Shown here piece by piece: positions 1 to 8,450 of a stretch of 40,485 nucleotides of DNA; position 1 is the first letter of the stretch, and each line of letters opens with the position of its first letter. The notes beneath the pieces were generated by a model, which had not been told where the DNA came from, ran no database searches, and saw only the letters and a program-made list of their open reading frames with translations. The position numbers and the translations under genes were made by a program. The DNA is from Lachnospiraceae bacterium. GTDB lineage: Bacteria; Bacillota; Clostridia; Lachnospirales; Lachnospiraceae. The stretch lies in contig JABZIZ010000020.1 in the NCBI GenBank assembly GCA_015258065.1, positions 1 through 40,485 of the forward strand, read 5' to 3'.

Positions 1-2
1 CC

Positions 3-710
3 TACGAGTTCTATTCCCTTCTGCGCATCATCGGCCGGAGTGCTTTTCCGATCTTTTGCTTTCTGCTCGTCGAAGGGCTGCTGCACACGAGTAGCAGAGG
101 CAAGTACCTGCTGCGCCTGCTCCTCTTCTCCTTCCTCTCTGAAATTCCCTTTAACCTGGCACTGTTTGGCGGACTGCGAAATGCGAACCATCAGAATGTC
201 TTTTTCACCCTGGCCATCGGCCTTGCCGTCATCTGGGGCATGGATGAGATCCTGCACTCTGACCATCTTCTTCGATTTCGTGAGAAGGGTCTCCGCTTCC
301 ATGAGAAAAATCGTCTTTTCCATGAGAAAGATCGCTTTTTTTTACAAAAAAAAGGAGACCTTCCGTCAGAACTCCTGTCCATTCTGCCCTATGCCTCCTG
401 CCTGCTCCTCGTCCTTCTGGGAGCAGGGCTTGCCAACCTCCTTCACACGGATTACGGTGCGATTGGCGTTCTCTTAATCGTCCTCTTCTACTGCTTCCGT
501 AAACATCGGCTCCTTGCTTCCTTCCTCGGCTGGAGCCTGCTGTCAGCGACCCTGTATCTGGAGAGCTATAGTTTTCCCGCCTTTCTTCTTTGCTTTTTTT
601 ATAACGGAAAACGCGGCTTCCTGCGAGGCCGCGCCAAATATCTCTTTTATTTCTTTTATCCCCTGCACCTGCTGCTGATCTACGCGTTGCGTCTGCTTCT
701 TGCCGGCTAG
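3..710 (+). CDS. TraX family membrane protein (5' end cut by window)
   Basis: The frame is open from the window edge to TAG at 708-710, so the N-terminus is missing. About 235 residues remain. They hold several hydrophobic segments and the run RIIGRSAFPIFCFLLVEG followed by a conserved-looking SEIPFNLAL stretch, which is typical of the TraX family. TraX was named for F-pilin acetylation, but chromosomal Firmicute homologues are mostly uncharacterised acyltransferase-like integral membrane proteins. A cytoplasmic loop carries three tandem heptapeptides (REKGLRF, HEKNRLF, HEKDRFF) encoded by a 21-bp repeat. An internal ATG at 240 gives a shorter frame, but the upstream coding continuity shows it is not the start. 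The family call is from motif recognition and the exact function is unknown. Confidence 0.8.
   Translation, partial: YEFYSLLRIIGRSAFPIFCFLLVEGLLHTSSRGKYLLRLLLFSFLSEIPFNLALFGGLRNANHQNVFFTLAIGLAVIWGMDEILHSDHLLRFREKGLRFHEKNRLFHEKDRFFLQKKGDLPSELLSILPYASCLLLVLLGAGLANLLHTDYGAIGVLLIVLFYCFRKHRLLASFLGWSLLSATLYLESYSFPAFLLCFFYNGKRGFLRGRAKYLFYFFYPLHLLLIYALRLLLAG
279..341 (+). repeat. 21-bp tandem repeat, three copies, inside the TraX-like gene
   Basis: Units lie at 279-299, 300-320 and 321-341. The last two are the most alike. The unit is seven codons, so the repeat keeps frame and encodes three basic heptapeptides of the form HEKxRxF in a loop between membrane segments. Confidence 0.8.
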
Positions 711-761
711 CACAACCCTGCCTATGATTTTTGTCTGTAGCAGCGTCTGTCAGGCGGCGTT

Positions 762-2213
762 TCAGGACCGCCAGGTCGATCTGCGAAGCAACACCAGCAC
801 CGGAATGAATTCCAGCCTCCCCGCCAGCATGTCAAAGGTCATGACCAGCTTGGAGAAATCCGAGTAGGAGCCGAAATTTCCGGCAGGTCCGACCAATCCC
901 AGTCCCGGTCCCACATTGTTGATCGTCGCTGCAATCGCCGACATGTTGGTTTCAAAATCCTTGCCGTCCAGCGAGATCAGGAGAAAGGACAGGAGAAAAA
1001 TCGCGGTGTAAATCACCAGATAGGTCAGCACGCCCTTCACCGTTGTACTCTCCACCCTTCTGCCGTCCATATAGACCTGCTTGATGCATTTTGGGTGGAT
1101 GGAGAAATCCAGCTCGTTCCTCACCCTTCGCAACAGAATGATCAGCCTGGAGTACTTGAAGCCGCCTCCGGTAGAACCCGCACAGGCACCGATCAGGGTC
1201 AGAACAAAGAGCAAGGCTTTGGAGAAGGCCGGCCAGGTATTAAAGTCCAGTGTGGCAAAACCGGTGGTGGTCATAATGGAGGACACCGTGAACAGCGCAT
1301 GGTGAAAGGCCAAAAAAGGGCTTTTGACCAGACCTGCCCCATGCACGTTCCACGCAATGAGGGCGGCAGAGCCGAACATCGCCATCAGATACCACTTGGC
1401 CTCCTCACAGCGAATCGCCTCCTTGAACCTCCTTCTCGTCAGCGCATAGTACACGGCAAAATTCGTACCGCAAATCGTCATGAACACGATGATCACCACC
1501 TGTGCCGGAATCGAATAAGGCATAATTCCCGCACTGGAAATGGAGAAGCCTCCCGTTCCAACAGAGGAAAAGGTGAGCGTCATCGCGTCAAACAACGGAA
1601 GCCCGCAGATTTTTAACAGAACGATCTCCGTGAGCGTAAAGCCCATATAAATCAGGTAGAGGATCTTGGCCGTATCCTGCACCTTCGGCACAAATTTACC
1701 GACCGTGGGTCCCGGGCTTTCCGCCTTCATCAGATACATGGAATACCCGTCTGTTCGCGGTAGAATGGCGATCATAAAGACCAGAATCCCCATGCCTCCG
1801 CCCCAGTGGGTAAAGCAGCGCCAAAATTCCACGCTTTTGTACATCCGATCAATGGCATCCCCGCTCAGGATGCTGGCTCCCGTCGTGGTAAAGCCGGAAA
1901 CCGTCTCAAACACGGCGTCCACATAGGAAGGAATCGTTCCTGCAAGAACAAAGGGAAGCGCCCCGATCATGGAAATCATGATCCAGGAAAGCACCGTCAT
2001 GACAAAGCCTTCTCTGGCGTAAAAAACCGGATTTTCCGGTCTCTGTCTGCTGTGAAGAGCCCCCGTAAGGCCGCAAAGCAGTGCAAACACCAGAAAGATC
2101 CTGGCGCAGTTTTCTTCATGATACAGCAGGGCTGTCACAAACGGGAATACAAACAAAACGCCGAGCAACGCCAGCACACGCATCAGCACAAAACTTATCA
2201 TTTTATAATTCAT
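762..2213 (-). CDS. trkH: Trk potassium uptake protein TrkH/KtrB family
   Basis: 483 residues, the usual length for the family. Multiple membrane spans are visible with the repeated selectivity-filter-like P-loops of the TrkH/KtrB/HKT family: SGFTTTGAS, FSSVGTGGFS, STTTGFATLDF-like and NNVGPGLG. The protein would form the K+-translocating membrane subunit and bind the cytosolic TrkA ring encoded just upstream. Its ATG overlaps the trkA stop by four bases (ATGA), so the two are translationally coupled. The C-terminus ends RLEFIPVLVLL, typical of the family. Identification is firm; ion coupling (H+ or Na+) cannot be told from the sequence. Confidence 0.95.
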   Translation of the reverse strand: MNYKMISFVLMRVLALLGVLFVFPFVTALLYHEENCARIFLVFALLCGLTGALHSRQRPENPVFYAREGFVMTVLSWIMISMIGALPFVLAGTIPSYVDAVFETVSGFTTTGASILSGDAIDRMYKSVEFWRCFTHWGGGMGILVFMIAILPRTDGYSMYLMKAESPGPTVGKFVPKVQDTAKILYLIYMGFTLTEIVLLKICGLPLFDAMTLTFSSVGTGGFSISSAGIMPYSIPAQVVIIVFMTICGTNFAVYYALTRRRFKEAIRCEEAKWYLMAMFGSAALIAWNVHGAGLVKSPFLAFHHALFTVSSIMTTTGFATLDFNTWPAFSKALLFVLTLIGACAGSTGGGFKYSRLIILLRRVRNELDFSIHPKCIKQVYMDGRRVESTTVKGVLTYLVIYTAIFLLSFLLISLDGKDFETNMSAIAATINNVGPGLGLVGPAGNFGSYSDFSKLVMTFDMLAGRLEFIPVLVLLRRSTWRS

Positions 2214-3571
2214 TTCAATATATCCCTAATATCATGGAAACCCGTCTGCGTCGTGACGATAATGACGCTGTCTCCTTTTTGAATGGTCGAAGATCCCTGG
2301 GGAGAAATCACTTCTCCCCCCCGCATAATGGAGGCAATCAGAATCCCATCCTTCATCCTGGGATTCAGCTGTGCAAGCGGAATGTCCACGACAGGCGCAT
2401 TTTCTCCGATCAGAAACTCCAGCACCTCCGCTTTTCCGTCGTTAATCGAATAGAGGGTTTCAATATTGGAGTCAAAGGAGTTGGAGAGCCCCCTCACAAA
2501 CCGCACAATCCGCTCCGCCGTGATGGTCTTGGGATAGAGAATGCTGCCGATGTTAAGCGAATCAATGATGGCGCCGTAATTCACATGGTGTATCTTGGTC
2601 ACACATTTCGCCTTGGATACGCTTTTGGCAAAAAGAGAAAGCATGATATTCTCTTCATCCAGACCCGTCAGCGTAATAAACGAACCGACGTCCGCAATTC
2701 CTTCTTCGAGAAGCATGTCCTTATCGGTTCCGTCCGCATGGATGATAATCGCCTCCGGAAGCTTGGAAGACAACTCCTTGCATCTGGCATGGTCTTTTTC
2801 AAAAAGAGTCACGCGAATCCCGTAATCGATCAGCTGCTTGGCCAGATAATAGCCGATGGCGCCTCCCCCGATGATCATAGAGGTACTGACCCGCACCGTC
2901 GGAAGATGCAGCCTTCGAAAGAGTTTCACCATATTCTTGGAGGTTCCGATAAAAGAAATCTCGTCTTTCACCTGCGGCACAAAATTGCCGTCCGGAATGA
3001 TGACCTCCCCTGCTCTGGAAACAACGGCAAACAGGACATTGCTCTTGAGTTCCGCCTGAAGCTTGCGCAGACTCTTGCCGACAATGTAGCTGTTCTCTTC
3101 CAGGACAATGGTAACCAGCTCCGCCCTGCCTCTGGCAAAAGTTTCTACCTTGGTGGCGGACGGAAACTCCATGAGGCGCACCACCTCTGTAGCGGAAGCA
3201 CTCTCCGGATTGATGACCATGGAAAGTCCCAGTTCTTCTTTAATAAAATCCACTTCCTGGCGATACTCCGGATTCCTGACACGGGCAATGGTGCGGCAGC
3301 CGCCGGCCTTCTTGGCAATCAGACAGCAAAGCAGATTCAGCTCATCTGAATTCGTCACGGCAATCATCAGATCTGCGCCCTCAATGCCCGCATCGCACAT
3401 CATCTGATAAGAGGCGCCGTTGCCCACCAGTCCCATCACATCAAAATTATTGACCGCAAACTCGACATTGTCGCTGTTGGTGTCCACCACCGTAATATTG
3501 TGCTGCTCTTTGCTCAGCTGTCCCACGAGGGACATACCGACATTGCCGACTCCGACTACCAGTATCTGCAT
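2210..3571 (-). CDS. trkA: Trk potassium transport regulatory subunit TrkA
   Basis: 453 residues from the chosen ATG at 3571, which is preceded by AAGGAGAACAGG. An in-frame ATG 11 codons upstream lacks such a site. The protein shows the full-length TrkA layout of two RCK halves. The first Rossmann motif is GVGNVGMSL near residue 8, and the second is IIGGGAIGYYLAKQL near residue 230. Each is followed by a RCK-C-like domain. TrkA binds NAD(H) or adenine nucleotides and gates TrkH. It is first in a two-gene operon with trkH and lies downstream of a well-formed promoter at 3608-3636. Confidence 0.95.
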   Translation of the reverse strand: MQILVVGVGNVGMSLVGQLSKEQHNITVVDTNSDNVEFAVNNFDVMGLVGNGASYQMMCDAGIEGADLMIAVTNSDELNLLCCLIAKKAGGCRTIARVRNPEYRQEVDFIKEELGLSMVINPESASATEVVRLMEFPSATKVETFARGRAELVTIVLEENSYIVGKSLRKLQAELKSNVLFAVVSRAGEVIIPDGNFVPQVKDEISFIGTSKNMVKLFRRLHLPTVRVSTSMIIGGGAIGYYLAKQLIDYGIRVTLFEKDHARCKELSSKLPEAIIIHADGTDKDMLLEEGIADVGSFITLTGLDEENIMLSLFAKSVSKAKCVTKIHHVNYGAIIDSLNIGSILYPKTITAERIVRFVRGLSNSFDSNIETLYSINDGKAEVLEFLIGENAPVVDIPLAQLNPRMKDGILIASIMRGGEVISPQGSSTIQKGDSVIIVTTQTGFHDIRDILK

Positions 3572-3607
3572 CCTGTTCTCCTTGCTTTTTTTGCATTCGC
3601 GCATCCC

Positions 3608-3636
3608 ATTATACTTCCACCCCCCTCTTTTGACAA
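3608..3636 (-). promoter_or_regulatory. sigma-A type promoter for trkA-trkH
   Basis: Read on the minus strand, a -35 TTGTCA (3631-3636) and a -10 TATAAT (3608-3613) are separated by exactly 17 bases. Transcription would start near 3600, about 30 bases before the trkA start codon. Confidence 0.75.
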
Positions 3637-3761
3637 CAAGATGCCACTTTCTGCAGGAAGACGTTTGTTTCCTCTTATTTTTCGTTCTTTTTTTCCGAAA
3701 TAATGATCATAGCTGGAGGATGCATCAATTCTGTTTTGTGAAATGAGAGAAGAACGGTGTC

Positions 3762-5105
3762 ATGACCAGAGTCATTACTTATGGAACCTATGATTTACTG
3801 CATGCCGGTCACCTAAGGCTTCTGGAGCGTGCCAGAGCCCTGGGCGATTACCTGATTGTCGGGGTCACTTCTGACGATTTTGATTACAACCGTGGCAAGA
3901 TCAACGTCAAACAGTCCCTTGCGGAAAGGATTGAGGGCGTAAAGAAGACGGGACTTGCCGACGAGATCATCGTGGAAGAATATGAAGGGCAGAAGATTGA
4001 CGATATCCAGAAATATGGAGCCAATATCTTTACCGTCGGTTCCGATTGGGAGGGATATTTCGACTATCTGAAAGAATACTGCTCCGTCATCTATCTACAA
4101 AGAACCGCCGGTGTATCCAGTACCGAGATTCGGTCAGAAACCAGTCATTTGAATCTCGGTATCGTGGGCGGTTATGAAGAGAATGTGCAGAATAAATATG
4201 CCAGGGAAAGTCAATCCGTAAACGGTCTTTTTGTCTCTGCCTATTGCAATCCCATTCTGAATCCTGATTTCTCGCGGAAGGATTATGACGCATTTTTGGA
4301 ACAGTGCGACTGCGTGTATATCTTCTCCCACCCCGGAAGGCACTACGAAGAAATCAAATATGCCCTCGAACAGGGAAAACATGTGCTGTGTGAATCTCCG
4401 ATTGCGCTGAAAAAAGAGGAGGCAGAAGAGCTTTTCACCCTTGCCCATCACAAGAAACTGGTGCTGATGGAAGCGAACAAAACGGCATATAATACCGCCT
4501 ATAATCGGCTCATTCTACTGGCAAAATCAGGAAAAATCGGCAACGTGGTCTCTGTGGACGCCAGTTGTACCAGCATGTTCCACGCTCCAAAAGCGAATCT
4601 TGCGCATACCTGGAACAGCATTTGTGCGTGGGGACCGACCGCCATGCTTCCTGTGTTCCAACTCTTTCATGAGCCTTATGAGAAACAAATGATTTCTCTA
4701 TTCGAAGAGGAAACACTATCATTTGACAGCTTTACCAAAATCGATTTTTGCTTTCCTTCCGCCGTTGCTACGATCAAGGTGGGGAGAGGCGTCAAATCCG
4801 AAGGAGAACTGGTCATCTCCGGTACGAAGGGCTACATCTATGTGCCAGCGCCTTGGTGGAAGACCGATTATTTCGAGCTCCGATATGAAGATCCCACCAT
4901 GAACAAGCGTTATTTTTACTCTTTGGAAGGGGAGGGAATCCGGCAACAGCTACTTTCCTTTTCGAAAGCCATCACAGAGAGCAAAACTCTTTCTTTTATC
5001 AATCAGAAGGTTTCTTTAAACATCTGCTCCGTGATGGAGGATTTCCATGCGTTTCGAGGCGTAAAAAAACTGCAGTCGTCATTCATGAATGAAGGAGGAA
5101 TTTAA
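3762..5105 (+). CDS. Cytidylyltransferase / Gfo-Idh-MocA oxidoreductase fusion
   Basis: 447 residues. Residues 1 to about 130 form a TagD/GCT-like nucleotidyltransferase: GTYDLLHAGH carries the HxGH motif and RTAGVSSTEIR matches the C-terminal RTxGxSTT signature. Residues from about 130 to the end resemble the Gfo/Idh/MocA oxidoreductase fold, with HVLCESPIALKKEEAEELF where the family normally has the EKP motif. Here the EKP lysine is a serine, and the dinucleotide loop (GIVGGYEEN) is degenerate, so redox activity is uncertain. TagD-like domains make CDP-glycerol, CDP-ribitol or related activated alcohols for teichoic acids and surface glycans. The gene is followed directly by a decayed TylF-type methyltransferase, consistent with a surface-polymer locus. 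The substrate cannot be named. Confidence 0.8.
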   Translation: MTRVITYGTYDLLHAGHLRLLERARALGDYLIVGVTSDDFDYNRGKINVKQSLAERIEGVKKTGLADEIIVEEYEGQKIDDIQKYGANIFTVGSDWEGYFDYLKEYCSVIYLQRTAGVSSTEIRSETSHLNLGIVGGYEENVQNKYARESQSVNGLFVSAYCNPILNPDFSRKDYDAFLEQCDCVYIFSHPGRHYEEIKYALEQGKHVLCESPIALKKEEAEELFTLAHHKKLVLMEANKTAYNTAYNRLILLAKSGKIGNVVSVDASCTSMFHAPKANLAHTWNSICAWGPTAMLPVFQLFHEPYEKQMISLFEEETLSFDSFTKIDFCFPSAVATIKVGRGVKSEGELVISGTKGYIYVPAPWWKTDYFELRYEDPTMNKRYFYSLEGEGIRQQLLSFSKAITESKTLSFINQKVSLNICSVMEDFHAFRGVKKLQSSFMNEGGI

Positions 5106-5431
5106 TTGAAGGTATTGATTTATGGCTCAGGTCTCACCGGCAGACAAGTGTTCTTCCGCGGAGAATTCGCCAAATACATTCACCGCGCCTTTCCTCATTC
5201 CAAACTTTATTTGTTTGACACCTTTGAAGGCTTCGACCAGCGGGATGTTAAATATGAAAAGGAACGATCGAAGGAAGCGTGATTCTAATCCATGACTATT
5301 ACAACATCGGTTTACCCGGCGTCAAGGATGCCATTGACGATTATGAAAAAGAAATAGGGAGAACCATTGATAAACTCCCGATCGGGGATGACCAGAGCAT
5401 TGCGCTCCTCAAGGATCACCGCTTCGACTAA
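5106..5431 (+). pseudogene. Remnant of a TylF/macrocin O-methyltransferase-type gene
   Basis: A TTG start at 5106 follows GGAGGA at the end of the preceding gene and opens a frame beginning KVLIYGSGLTG. It then reads RGEFAKYIHRAFPH and LYLFDTFEGFDQRDV, which are TylF-family hallmarks, and stops at TGA near 5282. In another frame, from about 5279, the sequence continues VILIHDYYNIGLPGVKDAID and LPIGDDQSIALLKDHRFD, which is the family's C-terminal metal and substrate region, ending at TAA 5429-5431. An intact member is roughly 230-400 residues, so large internal pieces are missing as well as the frame. It was probably co-transcribed with the fusion gene upstream. Confidence 0.75.
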
Positions 5432-5528
5432 ATTTCGTTCGTTTCAGAAAATAAGGTCTCTTTTCACGTGCGGGTGATCTCATTTTCTTATCGTGTAGCT
5501 TCTTTTTTTCCACTGAAAGGGATGCAAA

Positions 5529-6602
5529 ATGTTGAACTTTACCGTGGGTCCGGTGACGGCGCCCGAATGCATTTGCTCACTGGGTGCCAGACAGGTACCT
5601 TATTTCAGAACCCCGGAATTCTCCCATCTGATGTTGGAGAATGAAAGGCTCCTTTTGCAGTTTTGCCATGCCGGGAAGGATTCCAGGGCTGTTTTTCTGA
5701 CTTGTTCCAGCACCGGAGCAATGGAAGCCGCTGTCATGAACTGCTTTACCGGAGCGGATCATCTTCTGGTGGTGAACGGAGGAAGCTTCGGTCAGCGTTT
5801 TGCCGACATCTGCGAAATTCATGAAATTCCCTATACCGCAATCCGACTATCCCCTGGAAAGCGTCTTTCTAGGGAGAAGCTGGACGCCTATGACGGACAG
5901 GACTTTACCGGACTTCTTGTCAATGTAGACGAAACTTCCACCGGTGTATTGTACGATACCGATATGCTCGGCAATTTCTGCAAGAAAAATCATTTGTTCT
6001 TTGTCTGTGATTGTGTATCTTCTTTTCTGGCAGATCCTTTCTATATGGAAGAAATCGGCGCAGATGTCATGATTATCGGTTCTCAGAAAGCTCTCTCCTG
6101 CCCTCCCGGTGTGTCCATTCTCGCCCTTTCCGAGAAAGCGGTAGAACGGGTTGATCAGAACAAACCCAAAACCCTGTATTTTCATTTACCGGGCATACTC
6201 AAAGATCAGGAGCGCGGTCAGACCCCCTTTACCCCTGCCGTCGGGATTCTTTTACAAATTCATGAAAGACTGGCGGAAATAAAGAGAAGCGGAGGCGCAG
6301 AAAAAGAGATTGAAAGAACCGCCTCACAGGCAAAAGATTTCAGAGACAGAATCAGGGATCTTCCCCTGACTCTCCTTGCAGAAAATCCCGCAAATGCCGT
6401 CAGTGCCCTGCAGATCCCTTCCGCAAATGCCTACGAGCTCGTTCTGCGACTGAAAGAAGATTACGGAATTTGGGTCTGCCCGAATGGAGGCGAACTCAAA
6501 AATCACATCTTTCGAGTCGGACATATCGGTGCGCTCAACCATGACGATAACCGGGTGTTGGTAGATGCCCTAAAAGACCTGCAGACCCGCGGTTTGTTAT
6601 GA
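5529..6602 (+). CDS. Class V PLP-dependent aminotransferase
   Basis: 357 residues, fold type I. The probable Schiff-base lysine is K187 in DVMIIGSQKAL. The cofactor aspartate is D161 in FFVCDCVSSF, and the N-terminal GPV and STGAMEAAV segments are typical of alanine-glyoxylate and 2-aminoethylphosphonate aminotransferases. AAAGGG lies seven bases before the ATG. The position next to a cytidylyltransferase fusion suggests a role in making an amino-bearing surface-polymer or phosphonate precursor, but no phosphonate biosynthesis gene such as pepM is visible in the window. The substrate is therefore open. Confidence 0.85.
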   Translation: MLNFTVGPVTAPECICSLGARQVPYFRTPEFSHLMLENERLLLQFCHAGKDSRAVFLTCSSTGAMEAAVMNCFTGADHLLVVNGGSFGQRFADICEIHEIPYTAIRLSPGKRLSREKLDAYDGQDFTGLLVNVDETSTGVLYDTDMLGNFCKKNHLFFVCDCVSSFLADPFYMEEIGADVMIIGSQKALSCPPGVSILALSEKAVERVDQNKPKTLYFHLPGILKDQERGQTPFTPAVGILLQIHERLAEIKRSGGAEKEIERTASQAKDFRDRIRDLPLTLLAENPANAVSALQIPSANAYELVLRLKEDYGIWVCPNGGELKNHIFRVGHIGALNHDDNRVLVDALKDLQTRGLL

Positions 6603-6735
6603 ATTTTTTTAGGTTTATTATGAGATTTTCCTATTGACAGTTTGCCTGACCTGTTCCACCATCTGTGTAGTTGCTGTAAGCAAAGTTGTTTCTGGCATAC
6701 AGGCGGTGAGCAAGACTTTTTCAAGGAGACGGCAA

Positions 6736-7461
6736 ATGCAAAAGGCGGTAGAGGAAGAACGGGAATTTTTTCTGGAATGTGAAAAAAACTGGATATTTCT
6801 TACCCTGATTATGATCGGAGGATACTACGGAGCCTATACCTTCTGTGTAAGGGGCGGCGTGTTTTGCAATGCGCAGACGGCAAACATCGTTCTGCTCGGC
6901 ATGGCGCTCGGGCAACGGAATTTCGCAAGGGCCCTCTATATTTTGGTTCCGATCTTTGCTTACTTTGCCGGAACCATCCTCTCCGAGGTGCTTGCAAAAA
7001 GGATCCGAAAGATGCAGGTGCTTCGTTGGGATACGCTTCTTGTTCTGATTGAAATCTTTCTCGTCATCTTCCTTGGCGCACTGCCCCCCTCGGCTCCCGA
7101 CCGTATCTGCCAGATCAGCCTGAACTTTATCTGCGCCATGCAATTCAATACCTTTCGCCAGAACGAGGGGGTTCCGATGGCGACCACCTTTGTGACCAAC
7201 CACATCCGGCAGACCGGCTCCAACCTGGTGAAGGCCATCAGGGACAAGGACGAGCGAGCCCTTCTAAAATTCCGGATGCATGGCTCCATGATCCTGTTCT
7301 TCCTTGCCGGTGCCATCCTCAGCACCGTTCTCTGCACCTATTTCGGGGTGCATGCCCTCTTCGGTGCGCTTCCCATCCTGATCTATGCCTTTTTCCGGCT
7401 CCTGCACGCCGATCTTGTAAATGAAAAAAGCTTGTTTTCCCGCGTACCCAGAGGGCACTGA
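6736..7461 (+). CDS. YoaK family protein, DUF1275
   Basis: 241 residues from the ATG at 6736, which has AAGGAG seven bases upstream. A longer frame from 6634 lacks a ribosome site. Hydrophobic segments begin with LTLIMIGGYYGAYTF, and the sequence RGGVFCNAQTANIVLLGMALG is the DUF1275/YoaK signature. This is an integral membrane protein of about six spans with no established biochemical role. It is followed, on the same strand, by a YitT protein, and both could be small-molecule or metabolite membrane proteins. Confidence 0.9.
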   Translation: MQKAVEEEREFFLECEKNWIFLTLIMIGGYYGAYTFCVRGGVFCNAQTANIVLLGMALGQRNFARALYILVPIFAYFAGTILSEVLAKRIRKMQVLRWDTLLVLIEIFLVIFLGALPPSAPDRICQISLNFICAMQFNTFRQNEGVPMATTFVTNHIRQTGSNLVKAIRDKDERALLKFRMHGSMILFFLAGAILSTVLCTYFGVHALFGALPILIYAFFRLLHADLVNEKSLFSRVPRGH

Positions 7462-7564
7462 GCTCTCCCGCATGCCGTCTCTTAGAAGGTCTTGAAAACA
7501 AACGGATTCTGGGATATCATCAACTTTGTCCCATTCAAAAAACTGTTTTCCAAGGAGTCCGGCT

Positions 7565-8422
7565 TTGAAAAAAACCATCCTCGATGATTGTAGACGAATC
7601 CTGCTATGCGTGATTGCTGCCTTCATCTTAGCTTTAAACATCAACAGCTTTGTACACACGGGCGGTCTGGTTCCCGGAGGAGCGGCCGGCGGCACGATTT
7701 TAATTCAACGGATCCTGCAGACCTTCTTTCATCAGGACGTGCCTTATACCCCGATTAACCTTCTGTTAAACGCTTTTCCGGTCTACATCGGTTTTCGCTT
7801 CGTCGGCAAAAAATTTACCCTCTATTCTCTGCTGGTCGTTTTTTTACAGGGTGTCTTTGTCGATGCTTTCCCGAATTTCGTCATTACCTATGACTCGCTT
7901 CTGGTCAGTGTTTTCGGCGGTCTGATCAACGGATTCGGCATTTCGATCTGTCTTTCCGCAGACGCCACCAGCGGAGGAACCGACTTTATTGCCACCTGGC
8001 TCTCCTCTCGCAACGGCGTGGACTCCTGGAATGTCAGCCTCGGCATCAACGCCGTCATTCTGGTTGCCTCCGGCATCCTCTTCGGCTGGGACGGCGCTCT
8101 CTATTCCATCATTTATCAATTCGTCTCTACGCAGGTCATCCACGCGCTCTATCACCGCTATCAGCAGGAGACCCTCTTTGTCGTGACCGACCATCCGCAT
8201 GAAATCACGGAACTGATTTATCATAACGCACATCACGGGGCCACAGTCCTTCGGGGCGAGGGCCACGCGGGAACAGAACGCATCGTTGTCTACTCCGTTG
8301 TATCCAGATCCGACCGGGCGCGGATTGTCAAGAAAATCCGTGAAATTGACGCCAAAGCCTTCATCAACACCTTCCGCACCGAACAGGTGCAGGGGCATTT
8401 CTACCGCAAGCCGGAGAGCTGA
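7565..8422 (+). CDS. YitT family membrane protein with C-terminal DUF2179
   Basis: 285 residues from a TTG start at 7565, chosen because AAGGAG at 7552-7557 sits seven bases upstream. An earlier TTG at 7526 has no site. Five or so hydrophobic spans (from ILLCVIAAFILALNINSF) carry the conserved GGLVPGGAAGG and ATSGGTDFIA patterns of YitT. The last 90 residues (VVTDHPHEITELIYHNAHHGAT...) form the soluble DUF2179 domain. The family is unassigned and several transport roles have been suggested. A second, diverged family member lies at 9392. Confidence 0.9.
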   Translation: MKKTILDDCRRILLCVIAAFILALNINSFVHTGGLVPGGAAGGTILIQRILQTFFHQDVPYTPINLLLNAFPVYIGFRFVGKKFTLYSLLVVFLQGVFVDAFPNFVITYDSLLVSVFGGLINGFGISICLSADATSGGTDFIATWLSSRNGVDSWNVSLGINAVILVASGILFGWDGALYSIIYQFVSTQVIHALYHRYQQETLFVVTDHPHEITELIYHNAHHGATVLRGEGHAGTERIVVYSVVSRSDRARIVKKIREIDAKAFINTFRTEQVQGHFYRKPES

Positions 8423-8450
8423 AGAGAGCAAGCCGTGCAATATAAGCTCC

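Noticed and set aside
2081..3349. Long plus-strand frame of 422 residues opposite trkH/trkA
   Set aside because: It is antisense to firmly identified trkA and trkH. It is a shadow frame with no recognised family.
5262..5290. The TGA in the TylF remnant as a recoded Sec codon
   Set aside because: A TAA follows two codons later in the same frame, and the homology continues in a different frame, so this is decay rather than recoding.
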